A DNA stretch of 19,593 bases from an uncultured beta proteobacterium. GTDB lineage: Bacteria; Pseudomonadota; Gammaproteobacteria; Burkholderiales; Rhodocyclaceae. Position 1 is the stretch's first letter, and the number at the start of each line of letters is the position of its first letter. The position numbers and the translations under genes are program-made. Location: positions 1-19,593 of the forward strand of contig CAJBIL010000058.1 of assembly GCA_903953145.1 (NCBI GenBank). Reading direction: 5' to 3'. The notes beneath the pieces are model-generated. The model had not been told where the DNA came from, made no database searches, and saw only the letters and a program-made list of their open reading frames with translations. Positions 1 to 7,210 of the stretch are shown here, one piece after another.

Positions 1-929
1 ACGGCGCAACTGGTACTCTCGAAATTACTGGTGTCGCTGAGCGTCTTTATCAAGGTCAGGTAAATAAAACAATTCTTGTATTTGGTCTTGTATTCCTAGT
101 CTCCGGCATCGCCTTCAAGCTTGGCGTCGTGCCATTCCACATGTGGATTCCCGACGTCTATCATGGCGCGCCAACGGCAGTCACGCTTTTCATCGCCTCT
201 GCACCAAAGCTGGCTGCCTTTGCCATCGTCATCCGCATGCTTGTTAACGGCCTGATCGTAATGGCACAGGACTGGCAGATGATGCTGATCATCCTTGCCG
301 TGCTCTCGATGGCAATCGGTAATCTTGCCGCCATCGCACAGACTAATCTCAAGCGCATGCTGGCCTACTCGGCGATCTCGCACATGGGCTTCATGCTGCT
401 CGGTATGGTTACCGGCGTTGTTGGCGGCGATGCGCGCTTCGCACTGAATGCCTACAGCTCGTCGATGTTTTACGTCATCACCTATGTCCTGACCAGCGCC
501 GGCACTTTTGGCATGATCCTGTTGCTCGCCCGTTCCGGCTTCGAGGCCGACGAACTGGACGACTTCAAAGGCCTGAACCAGCGTAGTCCATGGTTTGCCG
601 CCGTGATGATGATGATGATGTTCTCGATGGCTGGCGTGCCGTTCTTCGTCGGCTTCTTTGCCAAATTGTCGGTGTTGCAGGCTGTTGTTGCAGCCGGTTA
701 CATGTGGCTTGCACTGGCGGCTGTCTTGTTCTCGCTGATTGGCGCTTTCTATTACCTCCGTGTCGTCAAGATCATGTACTTCGATCAGGCGACCGATACG
801 ACGCCGATCCATGCGCCGACCGACATGAAGTTGTTGATGTCGGCCAATGGCGTGGCAGTTGCACTGCTGGGTATATTCCCGCAAGCACTGATGTCGCTCT
901 GCGCATACTCTTTGTTGCGCTCGCTCTGA
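1..929 (+). CDS. nuoN: NADH-quinone oxidoreductase subunit N, 3' part
   Basis: This is the C-terminal part of the complex I membrane subunit NuoN, an antiporter-like proton-pumping subunit of the inner membrane. The reading frame is open from base 3 with no start in the window, giving about 308 residues; family members have roughly 480-490, so some 60% is present. Visible hallmarks are the conserved FKLGVVPFHMWIPDVYHGAP segment, several long hydrophobic helices, the NLKRMLAYSAISHMGFML helix with its conserved Lys, and a late GVPFFVGFFAK segment. Five consecutive ATG codons (606-620) lie in the helix before that last segment. The other nuo genes should lie to the left, and nuoN is normally last in the operon, consistent with the intrinsic terminator just after the TGA at 927-929. 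Identification is secure. Confidence 0.97.
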   Translation, partial: GATGTLEITGVAERLYQGQVNKTILVFGLVFLVSGIAFKLGVVPFHMWIPDVYHGAPTAVTLFIASAPKLAAFAIVIRMLVNGLIVMAQDWQMMLIILAVLSMAIGNLAAIAQTNLKRMLAYSAISHMGFMLLGMVTGVVGGDARFALNAYSSSMFYVITYVLTSAGTFGMILLLARSGFEADELDDFKGLNQRSPWFAAVMMMMMFSMAGVPFFVGFFAKLSVLQAVVAAGYMWLALAAVLFSLIGAFYYLRVVKIMYFDQATDTTPIHAPTDMKLLMSANGVAVALLGIFPQALMSLCAYSLLRSL

Positions 930-951
930 GCCAACCATGCCGTATCGAAAG

Positions 952-975
952 CGCCCCGCTAGTCGGGGCGTTTTT
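952..975 (+). terminator. Rho-independent terminator after nuoN
   Basis: A perfect 7-bp inverted repeat, CGCCCCG (952-958) and CGGGGCG (964-970), with a 5-base loop is followed at once by TTTTT. It lies 23 bases after the nuoN stop and 15 bases before the Nudix start, so it should end the complex I transcript. The Nudix gene then needs read-through or its own promoter. Confidence 0.9.
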
Positions 976-990
976 ATTGGGAGTTTTCAC

Positions 991-1551
991 ATGAATGATG
1001 ATTACCAACACCTGCACGAAGAACAGCTAGACAGCAGGCCGGTCTTCAAGGGCAAACTGCTCGACGTGCGTCTCGACCGGGTCAGATTGCCAGACGGCAA
1101 CGAGGGCATCCGCGAGTACGTTGTGCATCCCGGCGCTGTTGTGATCATTGCCGAGCAGGACGATGGCCGCCTGCTCTTTGAACGCCAGCACCGCTACCCG
1201 CTGCACCGCGCCTTTCTTGAATTACCGGCCGGTAAGATCGATCATGGCGAAGACATTCTCAATACTGCAACACGTGAATTGCTCGAAGAAACCGGACACA
1301 CCGCGAGCAATTGGCGCTATCTCGGCGTGATGCATCCGTGCATTGGTTACTCCGACGAACGTATCGAGATATTTATGGCGCGTGGCCTGACGCGCGAGTC
1401 AGCGCCACAGCTTGACCACGGCGAGTTTCTTGACGTGATGAGCCTTTCACTGGCGGAAGCCGTGGCTGCGGTGCGCATCGGCGAGATTACCGACGCCAAG
1501 ACGATTACTGCCCTGTTCTGGGCAGAGAAGGTAATTACTGCAGGGTGGTAG
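991..1551 (+). CDS. nudF: Nudix hydrolase, ADP-ribose pyrophosphatase type
   Basis: Encodes a 186-residue cytosolic Nudix hydrolase that probably cleaves ADP-ribose to AMP and ribose 5-phosphate. The Nudix box is complete at residues 81-102 (G-x5-E-x7-REL-x-EE-x-G), including the metal-binding REXXEE core. The N-terminal part (GKLLDVRLDRVRLPDG) and the pre-box LELPAGKI are typical of the NudF/ADPRase subfamily rather than MutT. ATG 991 was chosen over an in-frame ATG at 937 because the latter would place the nuoN terminator inside the coding region, and a GGGAG Shine-Dalgarno (979-983) precedes 991. The gene often follows nuoN in betaproteobacteria, which fits a link to NAD(H) turnover, though that link is inferred. 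Its last 17 bases overlap the 3' end of the convergent yceH. The exact substrate is not provable from sequence. Confidence 0.9.
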   Translation: MNDDYQHLHEEQLDSRPVFKGKLLDVRLDRVRLPDGNEGIREYVVHPGAVVIIAEQDDGRLLFERQHRYPLHRAFLELPAGKIDHGEDILNTATRELLEETGHTASNWRYLGVMHPCIGYSDERIEIFMARGLTRESAPQLDHGEFLDVMSLSLAEAVAAVRIGEITDAKTITALFWAEKVITAGW

Positions 1552-2194
1552 GGCTGCCGACGATCTGGCTAATCGCCGCCTGCAATTCGGCAACCTTCTG
1601 CTCAAGCTGGCTGACACGCTCTTCGAGTTCCGAACGCGCTGTCATGCCAGTGTGATCGATTTCATGACTGTGCGTTGGTATTGCTAGTTCGCCACACAAC
1701 AGATGAACCCATCGGTGTTCACGAGATCCGGGCTGTTTCGGTAGTCGGATTGCGAGCGCACCACTGCTGCGTGCGGCAAGTTCTTCAAGGTAGGCTTCCA
1801 CCGAAGATGCGTCGTCAAAGTGGTACAGCCGCTCGCAATTGGCACGCAACTCGCTGACTGTCAGCGCGCCGCGCAGTATCAGTGTGGCGAGCAGCGCCAC
1901 ACTGGCTGTCGGCAAGCCGTAGCATTTGCCGAAATTTTGCGCATAACGCAGCACGCGGCCGGAAGCTCCGTAGGTTTCCAGTACCAGCGTGCGCCCGCGC
2001 AATTCCTCCAGTGCTGCCTGTATTGCGCTTTCGCTGACATTCATCACCGGGTCGCGCGAACTCTTCTGATTACAGCCCGATGTCAGGCTATTGAGCGTCA
2101 GTGGATAGGCGTCGGGCGTCGTATTTTCCTTTTCGACGAGTACGCCGAGTATTCGTGCATCAAGCAGGCTCAGTGTAGATAGTGCGTCGCTCAT
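1535..2194 (-). CDS. yceH: YceH family protein (DUF480), winged-helix, function unknown
   Basis: Encodes a 219-residue cytosolic protein of the YceH/UPF0502 family, which has two tandem winged-helix domains and no established biochemical role. Family features seen are the N-terminal LDARILGVLVEKENTTPDAY stretch, the NSLTSGCNQKSSRDPVMN motif, and a second winged-helix region beginning near VALLATLILRGALTVSELR. The last 35 or so residues (SELEERVSQLEQKVAELQ...) form a heptad-like coiled coil, suggesting oligomerisation. Length is normal for the family. The gene is convergent with the Nudix gene and overlaps it by 17 bases, leaving no room for a classical terminator between them. The spacer to the methyltransferase stop at 2224 is short, so it could be the last gene of a minus-strand unit with phhB and the methyltransferase. 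Confidence 0.92.
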   Translation of the reverse strand: MSDALSTLSLLDARILGVLVEKENTTPDAYPLTLNSLTSGCNQKSSRDPVMNVSESAIQAALEELRGRTLVLETYGASGRVLRYAQNFGKCYGLPTASVALLATLILRGALTVSELRANCERLYHFDDASSVEAYLEELAARSSGALAIRLPKQPGSREHRWVHLLCGELAIPTHSHEIDHTGMTARSELEERVSQLEQKVAELQAAISQIVGSPTTLQ

Positions 2195-2223
2195 GTCTTA
2201 GTTCTCTTTCCTGATCGTCTATT

Positions 2224-2850
2224 TTAGACCGTAGCTCGTCGCCACACGCTTGCTAGCCATGGTTGCAGTTCGCGTGCTAATCCGGTCGGGCGGTAATAAT
2301 GCTCCAGCTCGACAAAGCCCACTGAGCCCATGTAGATGCGCCATGCGGCAAGATCGTAATACGTGCCGTAGCGCCCGTCATTCCAGCCTTCCACATTGGC
2401 ACCGTGCGGGTTTGAGCAAAATAGCACCCCGCCGGGTTTCAGTGTGACGAGTAATTGACTCAGTACGCGCGACAATGCCTGACTTGGTACATGAAACAGT
2501 GAAGCGTTAGCAAAGACCCCATCAAAGCGCTCGTTCGGGAGATCAAGTTTAAGAAAATCCTGGCACCACACAGGGCAGCCGCTGTCGGTAATCGCCATTT
2601 GCGCGAAGTTTTCAGCACCATCCAGGCCAATGGCAGTGTGGCCTAAGCGGGTAAAAGTTCTGAGATCGCGCCCAGGCCCGCAGCCAAAATCCAGAATTGA
2701 GAACGGTGGCTCACTTTGAATGTGCCGCAATAACGCATCGATATTCTGGCTCACATCATGGCCACGCGAACCTTCACGAAAATCCTCCGCGCGCTGGTTG
2801 TAATACGCCAGTGTCAGGGCGCTAATCTCACTGTCGTCAGCTAATTGCAT
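2224..2850 (-). CDS. Class I SAM-dependent methyltransferase
   Basis: Encodes a 208-residue Rossmann-fold methyltransferase; the substrate is unknown. Motif I is clear (ILDFGCGPG, about residues 52-60), followed by the acidic ribose-binding residue in GLDG (Asp77), a motif IV region FDGVFANASLFHV (109-121) and the LKPGG loop (137-141). ATG 2850 was chosen because it overlaps the phhB stop as TAATG, a translational-coupling arrangement; an upstream in-frame ATG at 2895 lies inside phhB and has less support. There is no strong Shine-Dalgarno, consistent with coupling. The N-terminal YYNQRAEDFREGSRGHDVSQN region resembles small-molecule methyltransferases (Methyltransf_11/25 type). Coupling to phhB suggests coordinated expression, but a shared pathway is not shown. 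Confidence 0.88.
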   Translation of the reverse strand: MQLADDSEISALTLAYYNQRAEDFREGSRGHDVSQNIDALLRHIQSEPPFSILDFGCGPGRDLRTFTRLGHTAIGLDGAENFAQMAITDSGCPVWCQDFLKLDLPNERFDGVFANASLFHVPSQALSRVLSQLLVTLKPGGVLFCSNPHGANVEGWNDGRYGTYYDLAAWRIYMGSVGFVELEHYYRPTGLARELQPWLASVWRRATV

Positions 2851-3200
2851 TAGGTGCTTTGCCGAACTTGCAGGCAGTCTATTTTTGCCGCACAAATGAA
2901 GTCGTTATCAGATAAACCACCAATCGCATGGGTCGAATAGCGGACGCGGCATTGCTGGTAGGAAACTTCAAGATCAGGGTGATGATTTTCCTGATGGGAA
3001 ACCAAAGCTGTAGCATTAACGAAGGCCATGGTTTCGAAGTAGTTTTTGAAATGGTACGTTTTAACCAGTTCGTTATCGAGCTTCGTCCAGCCGTCTAGAT
3101 TATTGAGCAAGCGCTCAATTTCCTGCTTTGCCAGCCTTGACGTACTACCTTCGCAGGCTTTGCAGTTGAGTGATGCCAGCTCATTTGCAACGGTGTTCAT
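2850..3200 (-). CDS. phhB: 4a-hydroxytetrahydrobiopterin (pterin-4a-carbinolamine) dehydratase
   Basis: Encodes a 116-residue cytosolic dehydratase that recycles the 4a-hydroxy-tetrahydropterin made by aromatic amino acid hydroxylases. The full family signature is readable: an His three residues before HHP, then Tyr after five residues, His after nine more, and an Asp after eight (from HQENHHPDLEVSY to SDND). The N-terminal NCKACEGSTSRL also matches the family. The start was set at ATG 3200 because GGGGA lies about 6 bases upstream on the minus strand; a longer form from 3212 would add MGIA and put the Shine-Dalgarno inside the gene. No phenylalanine hydroxylase gene is present in the window, so the pterin substrate is open. 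Some members of this family are tied to molybdopterin metabolism, which may matter given the W- and Mo-enzymes nearby. Confidence 0.93.
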   Translation of the reverse strand: MNTVANELASLNCKACEGSTSRLAKQEIERLLNNLDGWTKLDNELVKTYHFKNYFETMAFVNATALVSHQENHHPDLEVSYQQCRVRYSTHAIGGLSDNDFICAAKIDCLQVRQST

Positions 3201-3474
3201 AGCGATCCCCAATCCATATGTTGTGAGCTTGCCTTACTGTGTTGGATTCAATCAAGGCTCCGCAGTTCGCCGACTTCTAGAATCGCCGCACAAGAAAAAT
3301 GGCCTTGTCCTGCAAATATTCATTGTCAGCATAATAACTGTTGTAACTCGACATGCAAATTTCCCAAGAATCTGATAACTACGAGCATCACGTTCTTAAA
3401 CGCCCAATACAAAGAAGGGAACCGACGCGCGGGCTTGAGGTCGGCTCTCTTGTCACTAACAAGAATGTGCCTTG
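3201..3474. other. Divergent intergenic region between phhB and the DUF482 gene
   Basis: About 270 bases without a convincing gene; the overlapping open frame here is a continuation of a shadow of phhB. It must hold promoters for both directions, but I see no clear -35/-10 pair. Two inverted repeats lie close to the rightward start: CCGAC/GTCGG (about 3422-3426 and 3440-3444) and TCTTGT-N5-ACAAGA (3448-3453 and 3459-3464). The second ends 10 bases before ATG 3475 and could be an operator or simply a small hairpin over the weak ribosome binding region. Confidence 0.4.
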
Positions 3475-4614
3475 ATGCCCGATATCACGATCACCCAACT
3501 TAATTCTGCCGAGGCCATTGGGCGTGAAGTGTGGTCAAAACTTTGCCCGCCGAATCATCCTTTTCTGAATGCAGATTTTCTAGCCATCCTTGAGCGCCAT
3601 GGCGCCGCCGGGCGGCCATGTGGCTGGGTTGCCTGCCATATGGTGGCGAGCGACGAGCAGGGTGTCGTGCTTGGCGTGCTTCCGCTCTACCGCAGGTTTA
3701 ATTCGCATGGCGATTTTATTCACGACTGGTCGTGGGCGTCTGCTTACCAGCAGCTCGGCCGGCAGTATTACCCGAAATTGCTAAGTGCACTGCCGCATAC
3801 ACCAGCGGCGGGGCCGCGCCTGCTGGTTGATGCCGGCGTCGATGCACCTGCGATTCGCCGGGCACTGATCGACGGCGCCAAAGCACAGGTGACGGAATCG
3901 GGTGCCTCGTCGTGGCATGTTGCCTTCCCGTACGAGGAAGATCATGAGGCTTTGCAAAGCGCTGGATTGCTGACCAGCCACAATGTGCAGTTTCAATGGG
4001 TAAATAGCGGTTATGGTGACTTTGATGGTTATCTGGCAAGCTTTGCCGCCGAGAAGCGGCGCAAGGTCAAGGCAGAGCGCCGGCGTGTTCGCGAGAGCGG
4101 CCTGAGTATCGAGATACGTCATGGCGACGAAGTCGACCCAGCCGAGTGGCCTGCACTGCACGCACTCTACGCCTCAACTTTCGACAAATTCAACAACTAT
4201 GCCGTGTTTTCCGCCGCCTGTTTTGCCGATCTGGCGCAGGCGCTTGGGCGCCGTATGGTGCTCTTCATTGCGCGCGACGGAAGCACACCCGTCGCCTTGT
4301 CACTTTGTTTTCGCAGCGACGAGGCGTTGTACGGCCGCTACTGGGGTTGCAGCGGTAATTATCACAGCTTGCATTTCGAACTCTGTTTCTATCAGGGTAT
4401 CGCCTATTGTCTCCACGAAGGCTTGAAGCGTTTTGAGCCGGGTGCTGGCGGTGAGCACAAAATCGCACGCGGTTTTACGCCGACCATCGTTCGTTCATCT
4501 CACTGGATCGCTGATCCTGCAATGCGCCAGTTGATCGCTCGACATCTAGAGCAGCAGGGCGGCGCGGTTGCCGCCTATCGTGACGAGGCTGCCGATCACC
4601 TGCCGTTCCGCTGA
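3475..4614 (+). CDS. FemAB-like GNAT-superfamily protein (COG3146, DUF482)
   Basis: Encodes a 379-residue protein of the COG3146/DUF482 family, predicted acyltransferases with a tandem-GNAT fold related to FemAB peptidoglycan aminoacyltransferases. Family features seen are LCPPNHPFLNADFLAILE near the N-terminus, an LPLYRRFNSHGDFIHDWSWA region, a basic AEKRRKVKAERRRV helix around residues 195-208, and the C-terminal block AGGEHKIARGFTP with TIVRSSHWI. No signal peptide or membrane segment is evident, so it is probably cytosolic. ATG 3475 was chosen; TTG 3472 directly before it is also in frame. The ribosome binding site is weak. It stands alone between a divergent region and a 263-base spacer. 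The donor and acceptor are not known, and involvement in cell-wall metabolism is only an annotation tradition for the family. Confidence 0.85.
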   Translation: MPDITITQLNSAEAIGREVWSKLCPPNHPFLNADFLAILERHGAAGRPCGWVACHMVASDEQGVVLGVLPLYRRFNSHGDFIHDWSWASAYQQLGRQYYPKLLSALPHTPAAGPRLLVDAGVDAPAIRRALIDGAKAQVTESGASSWHVAFPYEEDHEALQSAGLLTSHNVQFQWVNSGYGDFDGYLASFAAEKRRKVKAERRRVRESGLSIEIRHGDEVDPAEWPALHALYASTFDKFNNYAVFSAACFADLAQALGRRMVLFIARDGSTPVALSLCFRSDEALYGRYWGCSGNYHSLHFELCFYQGIAYCLHEGLKRFEPGAGGEHKIARGFTPTIVRSSHWIADPAMRQLIARHLEQQGGAVAAYRDEAADHLPFR

Positions 4615-4877
4615 AACGGTGAGTTAAATAAACGGCTTAAACCATTTTTGGTCTTCACACTACCCGCTGTGGTGTGGTGTTCCGTTACTAGAGCGGTCAG
4701 CTAAGCCGCTTGAATTTAAGTGATTATTGCTTTGACGCAGAGATTCACTTTAAGTAAATGGAAGGCGAAAATGTTGCGCTGCAGCTTTCAAAATTCCCTA
4801 TTTCAAGGTATGTTTCTTAATGCATAAGTAAAATATTTTTCTAAACACCACTAGTGATTTTATTTGGGGGAGACGTC
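4615..4877. other. Intergenic region upstream of the aldehyde oxidoreductase operon
   Basis: The 263 bases between the DUF482 gene and aorA hold no gene I can support. A weak hairpin, AGCGG(T)...(G)CCGCT at 4692-4710, is followed by TTGAATTT and may end the DUF482 transcript. The right half is A/T-rich and should carry the aor promoter. A sigma-54-like pair with correct spacing (GG 4764-4765, N10, GC 4776-4777, with TTGC intact but a poor -24 block) is present. A strong GGGGGAG ribosome binding site (4866-4872) precedes aorA. No regulator gene is adjacent, so the inducing signal cannot be read from this window. Confidence 0.4.
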
Positions 4878-5351
4878 ATGCAGAAGTCTTTGAATATCGA
4901 TCCGGGGAAGTGCACCGGATGCCGGCAATGTGAAATGGCTTGTTCATACGAGCACACCGGTTCATTTAACACCTCGGATTCGCGAATCAAGATTTTTGAA
5001 TTTCATCATGAAGGTCGTAATGTTCCGTACACCTGTACGCAATGTGCGGAAGCTTGGTGTTTGAATGCTTGCCCCGTGGAGGCGATCAAGCTTGATTCGC
5101 TGACCGGTGCGAAGGTTGTTTCGGAGTCTGTGTGCGTCGGTTGTAAAGTTTGTACAATCGCTTGCCCGTTCGGAACAATTAATTACAAGCAGGAAACGGG
5201 CAAAGTCCAGAAATGTGACCTTTGTGGCGGCGACCCTGCTTGCGCCAGGGAGTGCCCGACGGGTGCGATCACTTTCGTAGATGCTGACTGGACCGGGTTG
5301 GATCGGATGCGTCAGTGGGCACAAAAAACCGATACACAAGCGCAGGCTTGA
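4878..5351 (+). CDS. aorA: Aldehyde oxidoreductase, ferredoxin-like electron-transfer subunit (four [4Fe-4S])
   Basis: Encodes a 157-residue iron-sulfur protein with exactly sixteen cysteines in four groups: C12/C15/C18/C22, C53/C56/C61/C65, C86/C89/C92/C96 and C113/C116/C122/C126, enough for four [4Fe-4S] clusters. This DmsB/HycB-like layout is shared by AorA of Aromatoleum aromaticum, which passes electrons between the tungsten subunit and the flavin subunit and polymerises to build a filament. ATG 4878 was chosen because GGGGGAG (4866-4872) precedes it; upstream in-frame ATG 4854 has no such site. There is no signal peptide or twin-arginine motif, so it acts in the cytosol. aorB starts 10 bases after its stop. 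The four-cluster ferredoxin type alone could belong to many oxidoreductases; the next two genes make the assignment. Confidence 0.93.
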   Translation: MQKSLNIDPGKCTGCRQCEMACSYEHTGSFNTSDSRIKIFEFHHEGRNVPYTCTQCAEAWCLNACPVEAIKLDSLTGAKVVSESVCVGCKVCTIACPFGTINYKQETGKVQKCDLCGGDPACARECPTGAITFVDADWTGLDRMRQWAQKTDTQAQA

Positions 5352-5361
5352 GGGGAAAATC

Positions 5362-7209
5362 ATGGCATTGGCACGCAAACTTCTTCGCGTTAATTTGACA
5401 CAGGGTACCTGCGTCGTGGAGCCGGTCAATCAGGACTGGGTTAAGCAGTATCTTGGTCAGCGTGGGCTGGCAACAAAATATCTCGCATCCGAAATTGATC
5501 CAAAAGTTGATGCGCTTTCACCCGAAAATAAGTTGATATACACCGTCGGGCCCCTAACGGGAACAATGGCCGCAACGGGCGGTCGTTTCTCCGTGGTCAC
5601 CAAAGGACCGCTGACAAATGCGATTGCCTGCGGTAATTCGGGCGGTTACTTTGGTAACGAGCTTCGATCCGCAGGTTGGGATATGGTCATTTTTGAAGGG
5701 AAGTCGGCCAAGCCAGTTTATCTTTTCATCGAGAACGAAAAGGCTCAACTGCTTCCGGCAGAGGATTTCTGGGGTAAGTCAGTTTGGGATACCGAAGGGG
5801 GCATCAAGAAAAAGCATCAGGATCCGCAAATTCGGGTGTCCTGTATTGGCCGTGCAGGCGAAAGTCAGGTTCTCTTCGCGGGTATCGTTAATGATCTTCA
5901 CCGTGCAGCTGGCCGTTCCGGTGTTGGTGCTGTCATGGGTTCGAAAAACCTGAAGGCCGTCGCCGTTCGTGGAACGCAGGGCATGAGCGATATTGCCGAT
6001 CCTAAGGCTTTTATGGCAGCAGTCAAGGCAGGCAAGAAAGTGCTCGCTGATAATCCAGTTACGGGTCAGGGTTTGCCTAAGTTTGGCACGCAGGTGTTGA
6101 TGAATGTGATCAACGAAATGGGCGCGTCGCCAACCCGCAACCATCAAGATGTTGAATTCGCGGGTGCCAGGAAGATTTCGGGCGAAGCGATGCACGAGAA
6201 GCGTGAGACCGATGGTAAAACGCATCTGGTTACGAATCAGGCTTGTTTTGGTTGCACGATCGCTTGTGGCCGTATTTCTCGTATTGATGAAACCCATTTT
6301 TCCGTAAAAACCAAGCCCGAATACTGGGGGGCATCTGGTGGTCTGGAGTATGAAGCTGCCTGGGCGTTCGGTAATGCAAACGGGGTTGATGACCTTGAGG
6401 CTTTGCAGTATTGCAACCTGCTTTGTAATGAAGAGGGCATGGATCCAATTTCGTTGGGCGCAACGGTTGGTGCAGTAATGGAGCTTTACGAGCTTGGCAT
6501 TATTTCCAAGGAAGAAATCGGTTTTGAAGCACCTTTCGGCTCAGCTGAAGCATTGTGCAAGCTGGCCGAATTGACGGCGCGCGGTGAGGGGTTCGGCAAG
6601 TTGCTTGGTCAAGGTTCCAAGCGTCTCTGTACAAAATACGGGCGCCCGGATCTCTCAATGACCGTTAAGGGGCAGGAATTCCCGGCTTACGACGGACGTG
6701 CCTTGCAGGGCATGGGGCTGGCTTATGCAACATCCAATCGCGGCGCCTGCCACCTGCGTGGCTACATGGTTTCTCCCGAAGTGCTTGGTATTCCGGTAAA
6801 GATGGATCCAAAGGCTACCGAGGGTAAGCCTGAAATGTTGAAGGCTTTTCAGGATGCTACTGCTGTTGTTGATTCGACGGGGCTTTGTGTATTCACTACG
6901 TTCGCTTGGAATCTGGGCGATATACAGCCGCAAATACAGGCGGCCTGCGAAGGTGATTGGTCTATGGAGACCTTGCTGGCTACTGGTGAGCGCATCTGGA
7001 ATCTTGAGCGCGAATTCAATCTGGCAGCAGGTATTACCGGCAAAGATGATACCTTGCCACCACGTTTGTTGAATGAGCCATGCAAGACTGGTCCGCAAGC
7101 CGGTATGGTTGCTCAGATTGACAAAATGCTTCCCATTTATTACGAATTGCGCGGTTGGAATACTGATGGTGTTCCAACGACCGAAACCCGTGCTCGCCTA
7201 GGGCTCTGA
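5362..7209 (+). CDS. aorB: Tungsten-containing aldehyde:ferredoxin oxidoreductase, catalytic subunit
   Basis: Encodes a 615-residue AOR-family enzyme that oxidises aldehydes to carboxylic acids at a tungsten bis-pyranopterin centre. The N-terminal domain has GPLTGTMAATGGRFSVVTKG (64-82) and NSGGYFGNELRSAGWD. The single [4Fe-4S] ligands are C295-x2-C298-x3-C302 and C509 in DSTGLC, matching C288/C291/C295/C494 of the Pyrococcus furiosus enzyme. The cofactor-binding GRSGVGAVMGSKNLKAVAVRG (185-204), acidic E329/E331 in GGLEYEAAW and H464 in RGACHLRGY correspond to known active-site regions. Start ATG 5362 has AGGGGA at 5351-5356 overlapping the aorA stop; a longer frame from 5281 lies inside aorA. 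Neighbours indicate the three-subunit mesophilic type that can use NAD+, rather than the single-subunit archaeal type. Substrate range (aromatic versus aliphatic aldehydes) cannot be read from sequence. Confidence 0.97.
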   Translation: MALARKLLRVNLTQGTCVVEPVNQDWVKQYLGQRGLATKYLASEIDPKVDALSPENKLIYTVGPLTGTMAATGGRFSVVTKGPLTNAIACGNSGGYFGNELRSAGWDMVIFEGKSAKPVYLFIENEKAQLLPAEDFWGKSVWDTEGGIKKKHQDPQIRVSCIGRAGESQVLFAGIVNDLHRAAGRSGVGAVMGSKNLKAVAVRGTQGMSDIADPKAFMAAVKAGKKVLADNPVTGQGLPKFGTQVLMNVINEMGASPTRNHQDVEFAGARKISGEAMHEKRETDGKTHLVTNQACFGCTIACGRISRIDETHFSVKTKPEYWGASGGLEYEAAWAFGNANGVDDLEALQYCNLLCNEEGMDPISLGATVGAVMELYELGIISKEEIGFEAPFGSAEALCKLAELTARGEGFGKLLGQGSKRLCTKYGRPDLSMTVKGQEFPAYDGRALQGMGLAYATSNRGACHLRGYMVSPEVLGIPVKMDPKATEGKPEMLKAFQDATAVVDSTGLCVFTTFAWNLGDIQPQIQAACEGDWSMETLLATGERIWNLEREFNLAAGITGKDDTLPPRLLNEPCKTGPQAGMVAQIDKMLPIYYELRGWNTDGVPTTETRARLGL

Positions 7210-7210
7210 T

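Noticed and set aside
96..938. Long minus-strand open frame opposite nuoN (280 codons)
   Set aside because: It is His/Arg/Gln-rich with no family features and lies exactly opposite the clear NuoN frame; a shadow of codon bias.
4692..4717. Terminator after the DUF482 gene
   Set aside because: Only a 5-6 bp imperfect stem with a mixed TTGAATTT tail; mentioned in the spacer entry but not called.
4764..4777. Sigma-54-like GG-N10-GC pair upstream of aorA
   Set aside because: Spacing and TTGC fit, but the -24 block reads AAGGCG instead of TGGCAC; too weak to list as a promoter, although worth testing if aor proves RpoN-dependent.
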